Source: Gonium pectorale (Eukaryota; Chlorophyta; Chlorophyceae; Chlamydomonadales; Volvocaceae). Taken from it: a stretch of 60,957 nucleotides of DNA. The translations under genes were made by a program, and so were the position numbers. This document shows, in pieces, positions 34,701-46,300 of this stretch (position 1 is its first letter; the number at the start of each line of letters is the position of its first letter). Below the pieces are notes generated by a model. That model was given only the letters and a program-made list of their open reading frames with translations, was not told the origin of the DNA and did no database searches. The stretch lies in contig LSYV01000006.1 of NCBI GenBank assembly GCA_001584585.1, positions 545,285 through 606,241 of the forward strand, written 5' to 3'.

Positions 34701-34974
34701 CCAGCCGCCTGCGCTCGCACCGTCGAAGAGGGGCCAAGCGGGTGCGTGCTTGTTTGGGATGGGGATGGGAATCTGGGGTTGGGGGACTGGCGTCACCTCC
34801 CGGCGCCCTCCTTACCGCGCTATCGGCGGCGACGGCGACGTCGGAGGTGGCCGCTGACGCCGACCGGCGCCAGGCGCGCCGGCCATGCGCATGCAGCCGG
34901 TGCTTGCACGCTGGCCCGCCGACGAACGGCTGCACGCGCCCCCGCGCAGGGTGCTGGAGCTGTCCAGTGATCAT
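28792..34974 (-). CDS. HisRS: Histidyl-tRNA synthetase, organellar
   Basis: Ten exons, all phase-consistent: 34974-34816, 34708-34618, 34022-33847, 33198-33047, 32561-32417, 31493-31402, 30916-30739, 30180-29944, 29524-29393, 28917-28792; 495 aa. It charges tRNA-His with histidine. The class II core is complete: [31 protein letters not shown] (motif 1 region), [16 protein letters not shown] (motif 2), the histidine-binding RGLAYYTG and [12 protein letters not shown], and [13 protein letters not shown] (motif 3 as in plant organellar enzymes). The C-terminal anticodon-binding domain has [14 protein letters not shown] and [20 protein letters not shown]. The first exon is Arg/Ala/Ser-rich without acidic residues early on, as expected for a chloroplast or mitochondrial transit peptide. 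ATG 34974 is the only ATG in frame; the frame extends upstream only through non-ATG codons. It is transcribed divergently from the Aurora-like kinase. Confidence 0.96.
32172..32195 (-). repeat. Duplicated exon end with splice donor inside synthetase intron
   Basis: The last 18 bases of exon 5 plus its GT donor (minus strand AAGGTGTCCAGCAGGAAG|GT, exon end at 32417) recur 240 bases downstream within the following intron, followed there by GTAAGC. This is a ready-made second 5' splice site; no matching acceptor or upstream exon body was found with it. Confidence 0.7.
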
Positions 34975-35694
34975 AATTGACACCACCGGCGCGCGAGGCG
35001 GTAAAGGCAGCAGCGGCAGGAGCCTCGGCCCTACACGGATGAGTGGTGTGCAGTGTAGTCACGCACTGACGTAGTCACCGCAACATTTCATGCCCCTACT
35101 TGTGCTGCTTGCGGACCAGCTTGCAACACCGGTACGGCCGTGGTAACTTGGCTCGAGGCCTTGGCAACCTCGAAGCTCATTTCGGAGCACTCTTGCTGCC
35201 AACAGCACCAAGGTCGAAATTGCCAAGGATAGAAAGGGCGCACGATACCTCAGACGGAGCTCGCTGACACTGCTGAAGTCCGCTTCCACCGGAACGCGCC
35301 GCTTCATGAGTCTGCACCTGCTGTGTTCTTTTGAGAGAAGTTAGTATAGAGTAGGTATAGAAGCCGGGGTTTCACGCAGCCGGAACTTCTTGGCGCTTCG
35401 CCTCGGCACCCGCTTCTCCCGGCTCGGCGGAGATGCTGTCGAAGGGGCTTAAGAAGTAGGTTGTCGGACGGGCTCTCCGGGCTGGATGGAGGTTGCGTTA
35501 TGACTGGAACGTTATTCTCCGCGTCGTGGCCCCGCCCCTCCCTAAAGGTTCAAGGACCGCATCTTCAGCGCCAGCAGGAAAGGTGCGTTTCCGACGCTTG
35601 GCAGGCCTGTTGGCGACTGGAGCCCGGCCCGAATTCTTCCCAATGCCCCGTTCGCAACCCCTCCCACGGCTGACGCGGCCCTTGTAACCCCGAC
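34975..35694. promoter_or_regulatory. Divergent promoter region
   Basis: 720 bases between the start codons of the leftward synthetase and the rightward Aurora-like kinase, the only head-to-head pair in the window, so both promoters and both 5' UTRs must lie here. It is less GC-rich around 35290-35360 (TTGAGAGAAGTTAGTATAGAGTAGG), the most likely core promoter zone. No TATA box can be called with confidence. Short frames inside it (for example minus 35307-35059) have no support. Confidence 0.6.
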
Positions 35695-38600
35695 ATGCTT
35701 GCAGAAGAAAGCTTCTCAGGGACAGACTACAGCGAGGGACCTGAGTCGCCGGGCAACCAGGCTTCTGTTGTTGGCTCGCCCCGTGCAACCTTCCGCAACT
35801 TGGCGAGCCTGAGGAGCAAAAACAGCAGCTATGCGGACAGGGAGCTCGTGGCCAGCAGCAGTATGCGGAGCAATGCGTCTGCGGGGCACGGACCGCAGAC
35901 TATTACATTGAAGGAGGCGCCCATGCTCGCGGACCACCAGAACGGTGGCACCGTGTTGCCGCCCGTTCAAATTAACAGCAATCAGAACAGCTTCACGGCC
36001 AAGGCTCAGCAAGGCCCCCCCAGCCTGGCCAACATGTTCAGCCCCTCGTCGGGACGGCGCAAATCCACGCCCGCAGCGCTGGACATGGTGCTGCGGACGG
36101 CGGAGGGCAAGGCTGCCGTGGAGCATCTGCTTCAGCCGAGCCAGAACAAGCTGGTGTTTGGCAACTACTTCGCCGGCACCAGCGCGGCCGCACGCGACCA
36201 GGCGGCCGCGGTGGCCGCTGCGGAGAAGCAGCGCGCAAAGGCCGCCGCGGCCGCGTCTGCAGGGCCCACGGGGCCGCTGCTGACGCCGAAGCCGCCGGCT
36301 GGGCACCCGCCCCCGCTCACGCTCCCCTCGCACAAGCACTCGTCCTCCGCGCTGCAGCCGCACCTAAACGACCCGTCGATGGCCACCGTCCCCGAAGACG
36401 TGGTCATGTCGGACGTTGTGAATTCCCAAGCCGCCCCCAGTAACACCAAGAAGCACCCTGCCGACAGCGTGTCGAGCATGCACCTGCCTCAGTCCCCCTC
36501 CGGCGCAAGCGGCGCCGCGCACAAGCTGCATCACTCCGGGCACCACGCGTCCTCCACGTCGCCGACCGCGCCGTCGGCGCCACCGCCCGCGGTGCACTCG
36601 CCGCACCATCCCCACGCGCAGCAGTTGCAGCAGCAGCAACAATGCCTTCCCCAACAGCAGTCCCAGCAGCAGCAGCAACTACAGCAACAGCAACTACAGC
36701 AACAGCAACTACAGCAACAGCAACTACAGCAACAGCAGCTCCCGCCGCCACAGGTGCAGCCCGCGGCGGGCTCGCCTACGGCACATTTGCGGCCGCCCGC
36801 ACAGGTCGCGCCGGCGGCGGCCGAGGACGCCAGCGCTTCTAACCGGACCGTGGGTAAGCTCGTCTCCCTCTCACCGCAGCTTCCAGCGGCCATGCAGCGC
36901 AAGTACTGGACACTGGCGGATTACAACATTATACGAAAGATGTACACTGGCTACGCATCCACCGTATACCAGGTACGGCGTGCACATGATACGATACTTG
37001 CTGTGACAGCCATGGAGCGCGGGACCAGCGTCCTCGTAGCTCGGAGGAGTAAAGAGCGAATACGGTGACGGGACATGTGCGCTTGGGCGTTACATGGGTG
37101 GGATGATAATGGGTGGTGCCGCGCTGGGCAGGAACTAACCTGGGTAGCTTAGGGAGACACTTCCAGCGCGACTGGGGTTTAGGGTGCATTGCGGGTACCG
37201 CAGAGCGATAGCTGTGCGCGAATCCTTCATGTGCCGCAAGGCAAAGGAAAGCCTCATAGCTGGCGCCTTCCAGCCAGCGGCCTCGTGGTCGGGGACACAG
37301 CTCTGCTCCATGGGTGCGCGAGCGCTCTTTTATGCGCATGAAGGACACCGCGTCTGCTCACCTGCCCCGCCCTGCCTGCCCTTGCTGCGGGGGTGTGGGG
37401 GCTGAGTTTCGCAGCCTGGCCGTGGGGCCGTGGGGGCTATGAGCACTTCGCCCACGGCCATCGGTTGCGATCTCTCTCTGAACTCGCCCCGAATTCACTG
37501 CAGGCGATGTGCAAGAAGTCGCTGGAAATGGTGGCTCTCAAAGTGTACCACATGCAGAACCTCTGCGAGCTTAACCACTACCAGGTGTTTCGAGAGATCC
37601 GCGTGCACAGCAGCCTGCAGCACCAGAACATTATCCACCTCTTTGCGGCATTCCAGGTGCGCGCCCATGGCCTGCCCGAATCGGCTGGACTGGGCTGTCC
37701 AGGGAGCCGACCAAAGCAAGGGGTTTGCGGACGGCGGCGCCTGTGCCTTGCGGGAGCTATATCCGCCGAGCATGCGGCAGACACGGTCCTGGACAACATT
37801 CCTTGTACGGGCAGTGGCAGCTTGTGCGCTGCCTGCCAGGCAGCGCGTTCGTCCCGGGCTGCGGCGCTGTGCTCAGCTTGTCGGTTAAGTACCCTTTGCA
37901 TGCGATGTCTCATTTCGTCACGTTCTTTGCCCCCCGCCCCCGTGTGCACGCACCCCGCAGGAGGGCACGGACGTAGTGCTGGTGCAGGAGTACGCTGAGG
38001 GCGGTGACCTGTACCGGCTGCTGCATAAGAACGGCGGCCGGCTGTCGGAGCGGCAGGCGGTGGAGATGGTGCTGCACCCCTTCCTCCTGGCGCTGCACTA
38101 CCTGCACACGCGGGGCATCATGCACAGGTGCGCCCGGCAGCTGAGCTGGCTGGCTGGCTGGCAGCTGCGGGCGAGAAAGCAAGCAAGCGAGCACGCAGCA
38201 CGAGGCGGCGGGGCGGTCAGGGGCATATCCTTTTCAACTCCAGGCGGATCGGCGTGCTGCCATCCTGGGTCGCCTTTAGGCAGAGGGACGCGGTTGCACG
38301 AAGAGGCGGCGGTGTACGCGGCGCGCACGAAGAAGAGGCGGGCTCCCTCTTTCTCTGCAGATTTCTCTTTTACGCGCATGTCGGGATGTGCAGCGCCCAG
38401 CGAAGGAGCAGCGCCACCCTTAGGTCATATACGACATCGCGAGACTAGATACTAGGAGGCTGGGAGCCTGCATGTGTAAAGGGGTGGGCCTGTGCGATTC
38501 GAGTGCCGGCTGCCATGCGTGGACTGCTGGCTGCTTTCTGGGATATGGAAATACGCCCTCCCACCATGGGCGCCTTTCAATCGCATGGACAGACATTGGC

Positions 38601-40546
38601 GTCATACGAATCCTGGGCCCAGCGCAAGCCCGGACTTGGGCTGAAACCTTTGGAGCGCCGGCCACTTGCCGCCAGTGTTTTGCGTGCTCATCGTTTGCCC
38701 CGACAACTTGGTCGAACGCTAGCCGCACGTGGTTCTTCTCCAGCACCATCGCGGCCCAAATGCCTTTTGATAATCCATTCTGTTCCCCAACCTGCGGTTT
38801 ACCATCCCCCTCCCCCAGGGACATCAAGCCCGAGAACGTGTTGTTCACGGAGCACCGCGTCCTCAAGCTGGCGGACTTCGGACTGGCCATCGACCTGACG
38901 GAGGAGCGGGCGGTCACGCGCGCAGGGGTGAGTCTGCTGGGCGGTGACCCCGCCGGACATACGTCACGCTGGGTGGCGTGGCTAGAGTGGCTGGCCGGAA
39001 AAAGTGGGTTACTGGGACAGTGTGAAAACCCAGCACGGTGTTTTTCGTAACCCGTGAGTCCCGTCGCGGCGCCGCTGCACGACACCGCGATCAAACAGCA
39101 TCGAGCCTCCACGGCTGGCTTCCATCGCCCTCTCATTGTAGCCCCCCGGCGGCTTCCGGCGCTCTCCGCACCCTTGCGCAGACGCTGGACTACATGGCGC
39201 CCGAGGTGCTGCGCTGCCCGCCCAAGAACCTGCCGCAGGAGAACAAGAACAACCCGTACCTGCACTATAACAACTCTGTCGACGCGTGGGCGGTGGGCGT
39301 GTTTGCGTACGAGCTCATCGTGGGCTTCCCCCCCTTCGCGGGTGAGAGGGCCGGGGAACCACTGCTGGGAGCGCCAGGCGGCGGGTTGGTCGTGTTGGCC
39401 GGGCTTGGACCGGACGGTGATGGGGGACCGGTTTGGGTAGTCGCTCGGGACCCGGATGCGTGGATAGAGATGTGGAGGGCGAGCTGCGCTTGGGATGTCC
39501 ACCGCAGTTGCAACTCCAGGCGCTTAAAACCGTTGGACTGGCACGCAAAACACGCCGTGGGAAGTCCATGACGCGCTTGCCGAAGAATCCTTACAAAGGT
39601 CTAACCTGGTCCAGGCCCCCCGCCCTGTAAGCCAGCCCGGTTCTTGAAAGACACGACCCGATGTGTGTTGCTTGCAGGCGAGACCCAGTTAGACAGCGTG
39701 GACCGCATCATGCATAGCGTGCCCGAGTTCCCCGCCAAGATCTCTGAGTTTGCAAAGGACTTCATCTGCCAGTGCCTGCGGAAGCACCCCGGCGACCGGC
39801 CCACCGTTATGGAGCTGTTGCACCACCCCTGGGTCCGCACCTTCCAGGTGGGGGTGGGGAGAGGAGAGGGACGACGAACGGGAGGAGGGGAGGGTCGACG
39901 GGGGCTCTGGCATGGGGTACGGGACGGCTGGCAATGGGCCAGATTGGGCACGCGACCATGAGTTGCGCTTTGCTCAAGATCTCGCGTGCTTTCGATGCGG
40001 CAACTGTACTACTGTGCCCAGCCGCTCGCCGCGCGGCTTGCTGGTTGACTGGCTAACCTCCCTTCTCCCCTCCCTTCTCCGCAGCGGCGTACCTCGATGC
40101 GCATCACCGCCGTGCCCCGGCGGCGCAGCAGCGTGGTGTACAACCCCGGCTCGCTCAGCCAATACCCGCACCTGGAGCACAGCCCCTACACGCCGCCCCA
40201 GGAGGCGGCCGAGGAGGGCACTGACGCGGCGGCGCCCATGGAGACGGACATGGCGGACATGACGCCCGAGCAGATCGAGGCCATGATCCACAAGCTGCAG
40301 GTGGGCGGGGCGGGGTGAGGAGCGGGCGTGGCGGCGGCAGTGGGGAAGGTACGCGCGGTCCGCGGTATGCATGTGGTCCTGGGCTGCGGCCGATGATGCA
40401 GTCCCTCCTCATGCTGACGTGCTGGCAACATTTTGTGTTTACCGGTACTCCCGCAGGTGGCCAAGGCGCAGGCGATTGCCAAAACCGGCTCGCAGCGGGT
40501 GGTGGGCGACGTGCCCATGCAGGCGGTGCACGCGCTGCAAACCTAG
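35695..40546 (+). CDS. Aurora-like serine/threonine kinase
   Basis: Eight phase-consistent exons: 35695-36972, 37504-37656, 37961-38127, 38819-38927, 39182-39341, 39678-39847, 40085-40300, 40457-40546; 780 aa. Residues 1-400 are Ser/Ala/His/Gln-rich and disordered, with a poly-Gln/Leu tract. The kinase domain (about 404-680) has YWTLADYNIIRKMYTGYASTVYQ, the ATP-binding Lys in MVALKVYHM (about 439), REIRVHSSLQHQNIIHLFAAF, HRDIKPEN (Asp about 534), DFG (about 552), an Aurora-style activation segment TRAGTLDYMAPE, VDAWAVGVFAYELIVGFPPF and RPTVMELLHHPWV. The Gly-rich loop is degenerate (one Gly). A 100-residue tail follows with RRTSMRITAVPRRRSSVVY, a likely phosphorylation cluster. Length, domain order and the TRAGTLDYMAPE segment fit the Chlamydomonas Aurora-like kinase CALK, which acts in flagellar length control and disassembly, but orthology is inference because several paralogues exist. 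Confidence 0.93.
36676..36735 (+). repeat. 15-bp coding tandem repeat (LQQQQ) in Aurora-like kinase
   Basis: Four perfect copies of CAACTACAGCAACAG, flanked by looser CAG/CAA runs from about 36616, encode repeated QLQQQ. The exact DNA identity points to recent slippage or unequal exchange; length changes would keep the frame. Confidence 0.95.
38341..38367 (-). repeat. Dispersed 27-bp repeat, copy 3
   Basis: Inside the 691-base intron (38128-38818) of the Aurora-like kinase, between the HR and DIKPEN exons. Identical to copy 2, opposite orientation. Confidence 0.8.
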
Positions 40547-43308
40547 GCGGCGGCGGCAGGTGGCCAGGTGGCCCAGGCCGCCGCTCCAAAGTGGCGTGGG
40601 GGCGGCGCGGCGCGCCGGGCACATGGGCGGGCGCTATGGCGGCGCGAACCGGCGGCAGAGGCGGAGGCGAAGGAGGCGGTGGTTGTAGCCAGTTAGGGAA
40701 GGCGGAGCGACTGCCGCCGCACGGCCTGTGAATCAGCGCTCCGTTACGGCGCGCCTGCCAGCCTGCGACCGGTGCCTACAGTCCGTGCACGTTTCACGGG
40801 CGGCCTTGCCTCAAACACACCTGCCGTACACCGCAGGTGGCAGTTGCAAGTGGTCAGCCGGATGTGTGGTGGTGGTAGTCCAGGGCGGGCGGACTCTTAC
40901 CCTACTGCGGCGTACGGTAATGCAGTGGCGAGGGCCCCGTTCATGCGTACATGCGGGCTGCAGCAGGAGGGCTGAACGCCGGCTGCGGCGGCCGAGTACC
41001 GCCCACAGCGCAACCCCGATTTTTGACGTGTCGCTGCACACATTGCGCGAACAACACAGACCCCAAATAAGATGGCGGGCGAGGCGGCACACCGACCCCT
41101 CGCTCGCTGCGACGCCATGTTGTTGTCATGGTTGCAGCGTGAGCGTGCGTTTGCCTTCTGACGATCTCCCCCGCGGCCCTCCCCCGGCCGCGGGTGACTG
41201 TTTAGCTCTGGGTCCAGGTGCTTGGTGGTGCTGTGGTTCTTTCGCAGTGGGGCGCAGTGGCAGTCACCGCATTTGATTCGCTGCCTGTGCTTTGTTGGGG
41301 CCAGGGAATTTGGGACCAGCAGGTGATGGCCAACGGATGAGGGTGTGAGCTGCGCGGTGCTGGCTCGACCACTTTCGCGTGTGCTGCCTTTGTGTGCGGA
41401 GCCTGTTGCGACGTGTCGGTGGCGACCCCCTGGAGAGGCACCCTTCTCACGGCTGGAGGCGTACGCGCATTGAGTGGGGACTCCCTCGATCAAGGACTGG
41501 GGTGGTGGGACTGGGGCGGGGGTTACTGCGGTGGGGCGATCGGGAGGCGAGGAGGAACGGGCGTTGGGGGAAGGGGGGCAGCCGGGGGGCGCGAACCTGC
41601 GTGGACTCGCCGGGACGGCGGGAGCTTTGGGGCAAAGGCGCAGGGTCGCTCGCTCTATGGAGGCTGGCGGCCGACCGGCCTGGATGGATGCCGTGACTGT
41701 TGAGAGGTTGCGAGGATTTCTTTCCGGGTTTTCCAGGTATAATTAGGTGGCACGCAGTAGACGCGCTTCGTGGGTATCCAAGCCAGCGCAAGACCGCAGC
41801 CCATCGCCGGTGAGCCGCCTCTGTGTACAGGGGCTCCCGCACGGGGCAGTGGCCTCGTGTGGCACAAACCCGGCCAAAGCGTCGCGACTGACCAACGTGT
41901 GCGAGTTTGTTCAGCGTCGTTACATTGCTTTTGTGACGATGAATTCATGTCGTACTTGTCCTGTTCGTGCCGTTGTTGGACTACATCATAACTGTGGATT
42001 GGCAGTTAGGTTGCGTAGTCGAAAGCGCTTGCCGGCCCAGTACCGGCTAGATGGGGCTAGGGGCCCACCGTCATCCTAGGTCTTAGCCCCGCCATCCCCG
42101 ACCGCAAATTGCGTACTGGCCTACCACTCGTACCTAGTGCCTAGGTGTGGTGGAACGGGAGAGGCGCGGCCGCCGGGCCGCGGCCAAGGCCCCGTATCCC
42201 TGTCCCAGTCCGGTCCGGTCTTGTAACAATAATCAGCCTTTATGCATCGCGCTGGCGCCCTGGCGTACTAAGCACATAGCCCATGCCGGAGCAGCTGCCT
42301 GTGGAGCTACAGAGGCGTTCGATTTGCAGCCAGCCACCAGCGGCTCCCTCTTTCTGTGCAGGTTTCCCTTATTTCTTGTCAAAGTGTCGTCATTTCTTTG
42401 GTTCGGCATGTCGACAGACCTCGGCCCGCGCGCCCGCCGTCGGATTTACTGAGGCTAGGGCTACCCACCATATGAACGAACCATTGGGCGCATTGAAACC
42501 AACGCGCTCCCTACACCACCGAGCCCATGATACGGTACATTCACACCAACATACAACACCGACCTAGCTAGCCACACAATGCCTTAGTTCGGTCTTTGCA
42601 GTCCGCCCGCTCCGCAGTTAAGTCCGCAGCTCGTAGTAATCCGATCCGGGACACCGGTGAGGGGCGCTACGGGCGCTGATGCTGCACGCCGCATGGCCCG
42701 TGCGATCATGGCCTGCGGCCGAGCTCGCTAGGTAAGGCAGCCCGGATCGCGTCCACGCATGCGGTTGAGCATACGGCTGAGCTCGCCCATGCACTGGACA
42801 TGATGAGGATCGCGAGCGGCAACGCATCATCACGGGTGCAAAAGTGCAGATCGCAGCGTATGGCCCAAGCCGCGCAACCCTACGGTACGGCGCACACACG
42901 GTTCGCGCTGCCCTTCATGTCCGATGTCCGGCCCGTACATTTCGCAAGGCAGGGGGAAAAGGACTTGACAGCATCGCGCGACGGTGGGATGCCCAAGCTC
43001 CGTCAAGTTTGACGAATACTGGTAGCTACGGAGCTGGTGTTCGCGGTGGCGCTGCGATGAGTCCAGCCAGCTACGCAACGGCCCCGCGGCTCCCGCGGCG
43101 GAGCAGAGCCCCAGCCACCGGTCGGACACGGTCGGATTACACACACGGCATTGACTGCTGGCAGGGCGCATAGACTCGAAAAAAGGGGTGTGTCCTCCTG
43201 CAGCATGAACATGAACGTGCCGTAACCCTACACAAACAGCTCCGAAACCATCATTTCCGGTTTCATGTGCACTTGAGAGGGGCTTTGCTGTTAAGAAAGG
43301 CAACAGCC
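40547..43308. other. Intergenic between Aurora-like kinase and lumen protein
   Basis: No gene recognised over 2.8 kb. The left part is 3' UTR of the kinase; the first TGTAA I find is far away, near 42222, so its true 3' end is unclear. One 27-bp dispersed repeat copy lies at 42342. Frames such as plus 40728-41276 and minus 43408-42830 lack domains and splice partners. Confidence 0.5.
42342..42368 (-). repeat. Dispersed 27-bp repeat, copy 4 (diverged)
   Basis: Minus strand reads GGGAAACCTGCAC then AGAAAGAGGGAGCC; three or four differences from copies 2 and 3. Non-coding context. Confidence 0.65.
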
Positions 43309-46300
43309 ATGAGGGGATTGACGCACAGACGGGAAGGCAGGCTTGCGAGCGGCCAGAGAGCCTCAGCCTCACACTCGCAACCGCGGCTTTGTCCGATAGC
43401 CAAGTCACACGTAAATGACTGCTCTCCTGAAATGTACTCGACTAGGAGGAGGGTCTTGCTTGGCGGTGGGGCTATGTTGCTTGCAGGCATGGGAAAGCCT
43501 GCAGTCGCGGCAGACCTCACGGATTATCTGAGCAAGGTGTTCCCACCACCAGCGGAACCAGTACTCTTCCCGCGGTACGATTACTGCAACTGCGCTGAAC
43601 TAATGGCATGTGCGCAACACCCTTCCCCTCTCGCCTTGGACCCCCCCCATCCCGACAGGAAGGCCCTCAACCAGACCTTTGCTGTGCTGCTAATGCGCTC
43701 GGCGTACGAAACCGTTGACGACCTCGACTTCATCCCGATGGTAAGCCGCAGAGCGGATTGACGCCCCCATGCTCGGGCGTGGCTGCGACGTCCGCCACAT
43801 GCGCAACGACACGTAACAACTCCCATGCTCGGCAGTGTCAGTTACCCCGCTGTCGTGTGTTGTGTGTCTGGGTGCGCATTACGAGTGTCCGTAGCGCGCT
43901 GCGTGCGTTCTGCAGCCGGTCGCGCCGGTCGGCTGTCCGCCGGCCCGTCGCTGGCGGGTAGCAAGGTACCGTACTCACGGCGGTTGCTCGCACGGCGTTT
44001 GGACGCACGGCGGTTGGGCGCACAGTGGCGCAGGCGATGCCAGCAGCACTCCGCGCCGGTCCCTCTCGGAACCATACCACGAGCCTGCGCGCCATCCCTT
44101 CCCTTCCCTTTGCGTCGGGCCTTCCTCTTTGCACCGGTGATCCCCCGGCGTGACTCCGCCGGCCGCCTGCATCCCTGCACCCCTCCCCTCCCGTGCTGCC
44201 CCGACGCATCCTCCGCCCAACGGCGCGCCGCGGAGCTCGCAACACGATCGCCCCCCCCCGTGCCGCGCAGAACGACTTCCAGAAAGCGTTTTGGAAGCTG
44301 CGCGCTAGCGAGCAGGAGTCGTACAATCTGCAGTACTCGCCGCTGAAGCCGAAGATCGTGAGTGCCGGCGTCGCGAGTGACCCGCAGGTCCATTTCTCCG
44401 CGCCTCTGGCTGGCGATCACTCTGCTTCTTCGGCTACCATGTTTGCCATTGCATAGCGCAGGCGCGTCTGCCACCGTCACCGCCTTGCCCGCCTGCACGC
44501 GCATGTTTGCCCATGGTCGCTCGTGGTGCTCTCGCCCCACCCAGTGTGCCTCCCCACCGTGCCTCCCCACCTGCCCGCCCACTCGCATGCCACCGCGCGC
44601 CTCCACCCTCTGTGCCGCTCACTCGGCCTCCGGCTGCATGGCCCCCCCTCATCCACCCTCAATGGTGGACACCAACACGCCCCCTTCGTGTCCCGCTTCG
44701 GGCAACACTTGCGTGTGCCAGCCTGTCTAATGCGTATGTGACCCCGGTCCGCCGTTTCACACCACGCCCACCAGGGGGACGTCACGGATTCGCTCTACTT
44801 TGACTTCATCTCCTACTCGTGAGTCGAGAAGCCCCACTCCCGTGCCTTCCGCCACGTCCACGTGCGCACACACACATACGCACATACATACTGCGAAGCA
44901 CTCACCGCAACGCAACGTCTTTGTAAACACACATGCACGTCAGCCAAGTGGTGCCCGTGTCAGTTGCTGCTCAAGGGCTGAGGCGGTGCAGCAGTGGGGG
45001 CGGCACCTTGCGGGAGCCCCGCGAGGAAACGGGACAGTGTGCGGTGTCCCGGCGGGATGCGGGATAAAGGTGTTTGCGCCTTCCTTGCGCAATGCGCGCC
45101 TCTCGCCCCAAGAAACCCACACGGCCCGCCCGCACACGACTGCACCCTGATTCCTGCTCCCTCACTCGGTCCCGCCCGGCTCCCGGCACCCGCCACCTGC
45201 CATGGACAGGCAGTTCTCCACCATCGCCCGGGAGCTGCCGCAGGGCCAGCAGGTCTTCAAGGTGAGGAGCCGTGGGCCTGTGGGGACTGCTGGGGGCTCT
45301 GGGGCCGCCGTCCCACGCCGATGGTATGCGGCGCTGGCTTGCATGGCCGCAGCGTCGGGAAAGGGGAGGGGCGAGGCAGCTGCTAGCAGCGGGGGGAGGG
45401 GCAGCGACGGCTGCGGAGCCCCTCGTGGGGGGGGGGGATTGGGAGGAGGGCACGCGGAATGAGGTGTGATGCGCCATGATCCCACGATGCGGAGGACGAG
45501 CACCGGTGGGCGCCATGCGGCCGGGCATGCGGCCGAGCGGCCTCAGCGATGCGCGCGGGGGACTTCCGGGCGCGTTGCGGAGCTTGGGTGCGGTTGTTCA
45601 GTCCTAGCTGGCGTTTGTTTAGTCCTAGCCGGGGTTGTTTAGTCCAAGCTGATTTTGTCGCAGTTGCATCAGCAGGCTCCGCGAGGTGAGTGGGCTGACG
45701 GGATTGTGGCGGCGGGGCATTGCTGGGGCCTTCGGTGACGGGGGCACAGATCGCCAATCATCAGGTAGGCCGCAGCGGGACCCATGAGTGACCGACCGCC
45801 ACCCCTGCGCTCTTGCCCGGCGTGCCTTGCCCCTCCTCGGCGCGCCGACACACGGCCACACTGCCCCACGTGATGCCGTCCCCCACTCCTTGGCCCAGCT
45901 TACACATGCGCCACTTTCCACGCTACCTGCCGCACAGCGTCACACACAGCTTCATGTTCAGCTGACTAGCCTGCCGCGGTCCGCGCCCCTGACCCCGGGC
46001 AGGAGTACTGCGAGGACTGCCCGGACCTGTACCGGCTGGTGCGGCGCGACGCGGCCCTGGCCGACAACTCCCTGCTGCCCGACGTGTTCTTCGCGCGGAC
46101 GGGCGACCGCATCTACGGCGGCCTCAAGGACGGATTCCGGGTAGGGCGGGAGTGGGGGTAGGTGTGTGTGGGGGGGAGGGCGGGGATCCGGGTAGGGCGG
46201 GGGGGGGCACGCGATGCGACTGGATGCAGCATTTGTGGTGGTGGGGCGGGGGTGTGGGGCCAAGGTGTGGGGCTGGGGTGCGCGGGTACGACCGGCAGCG

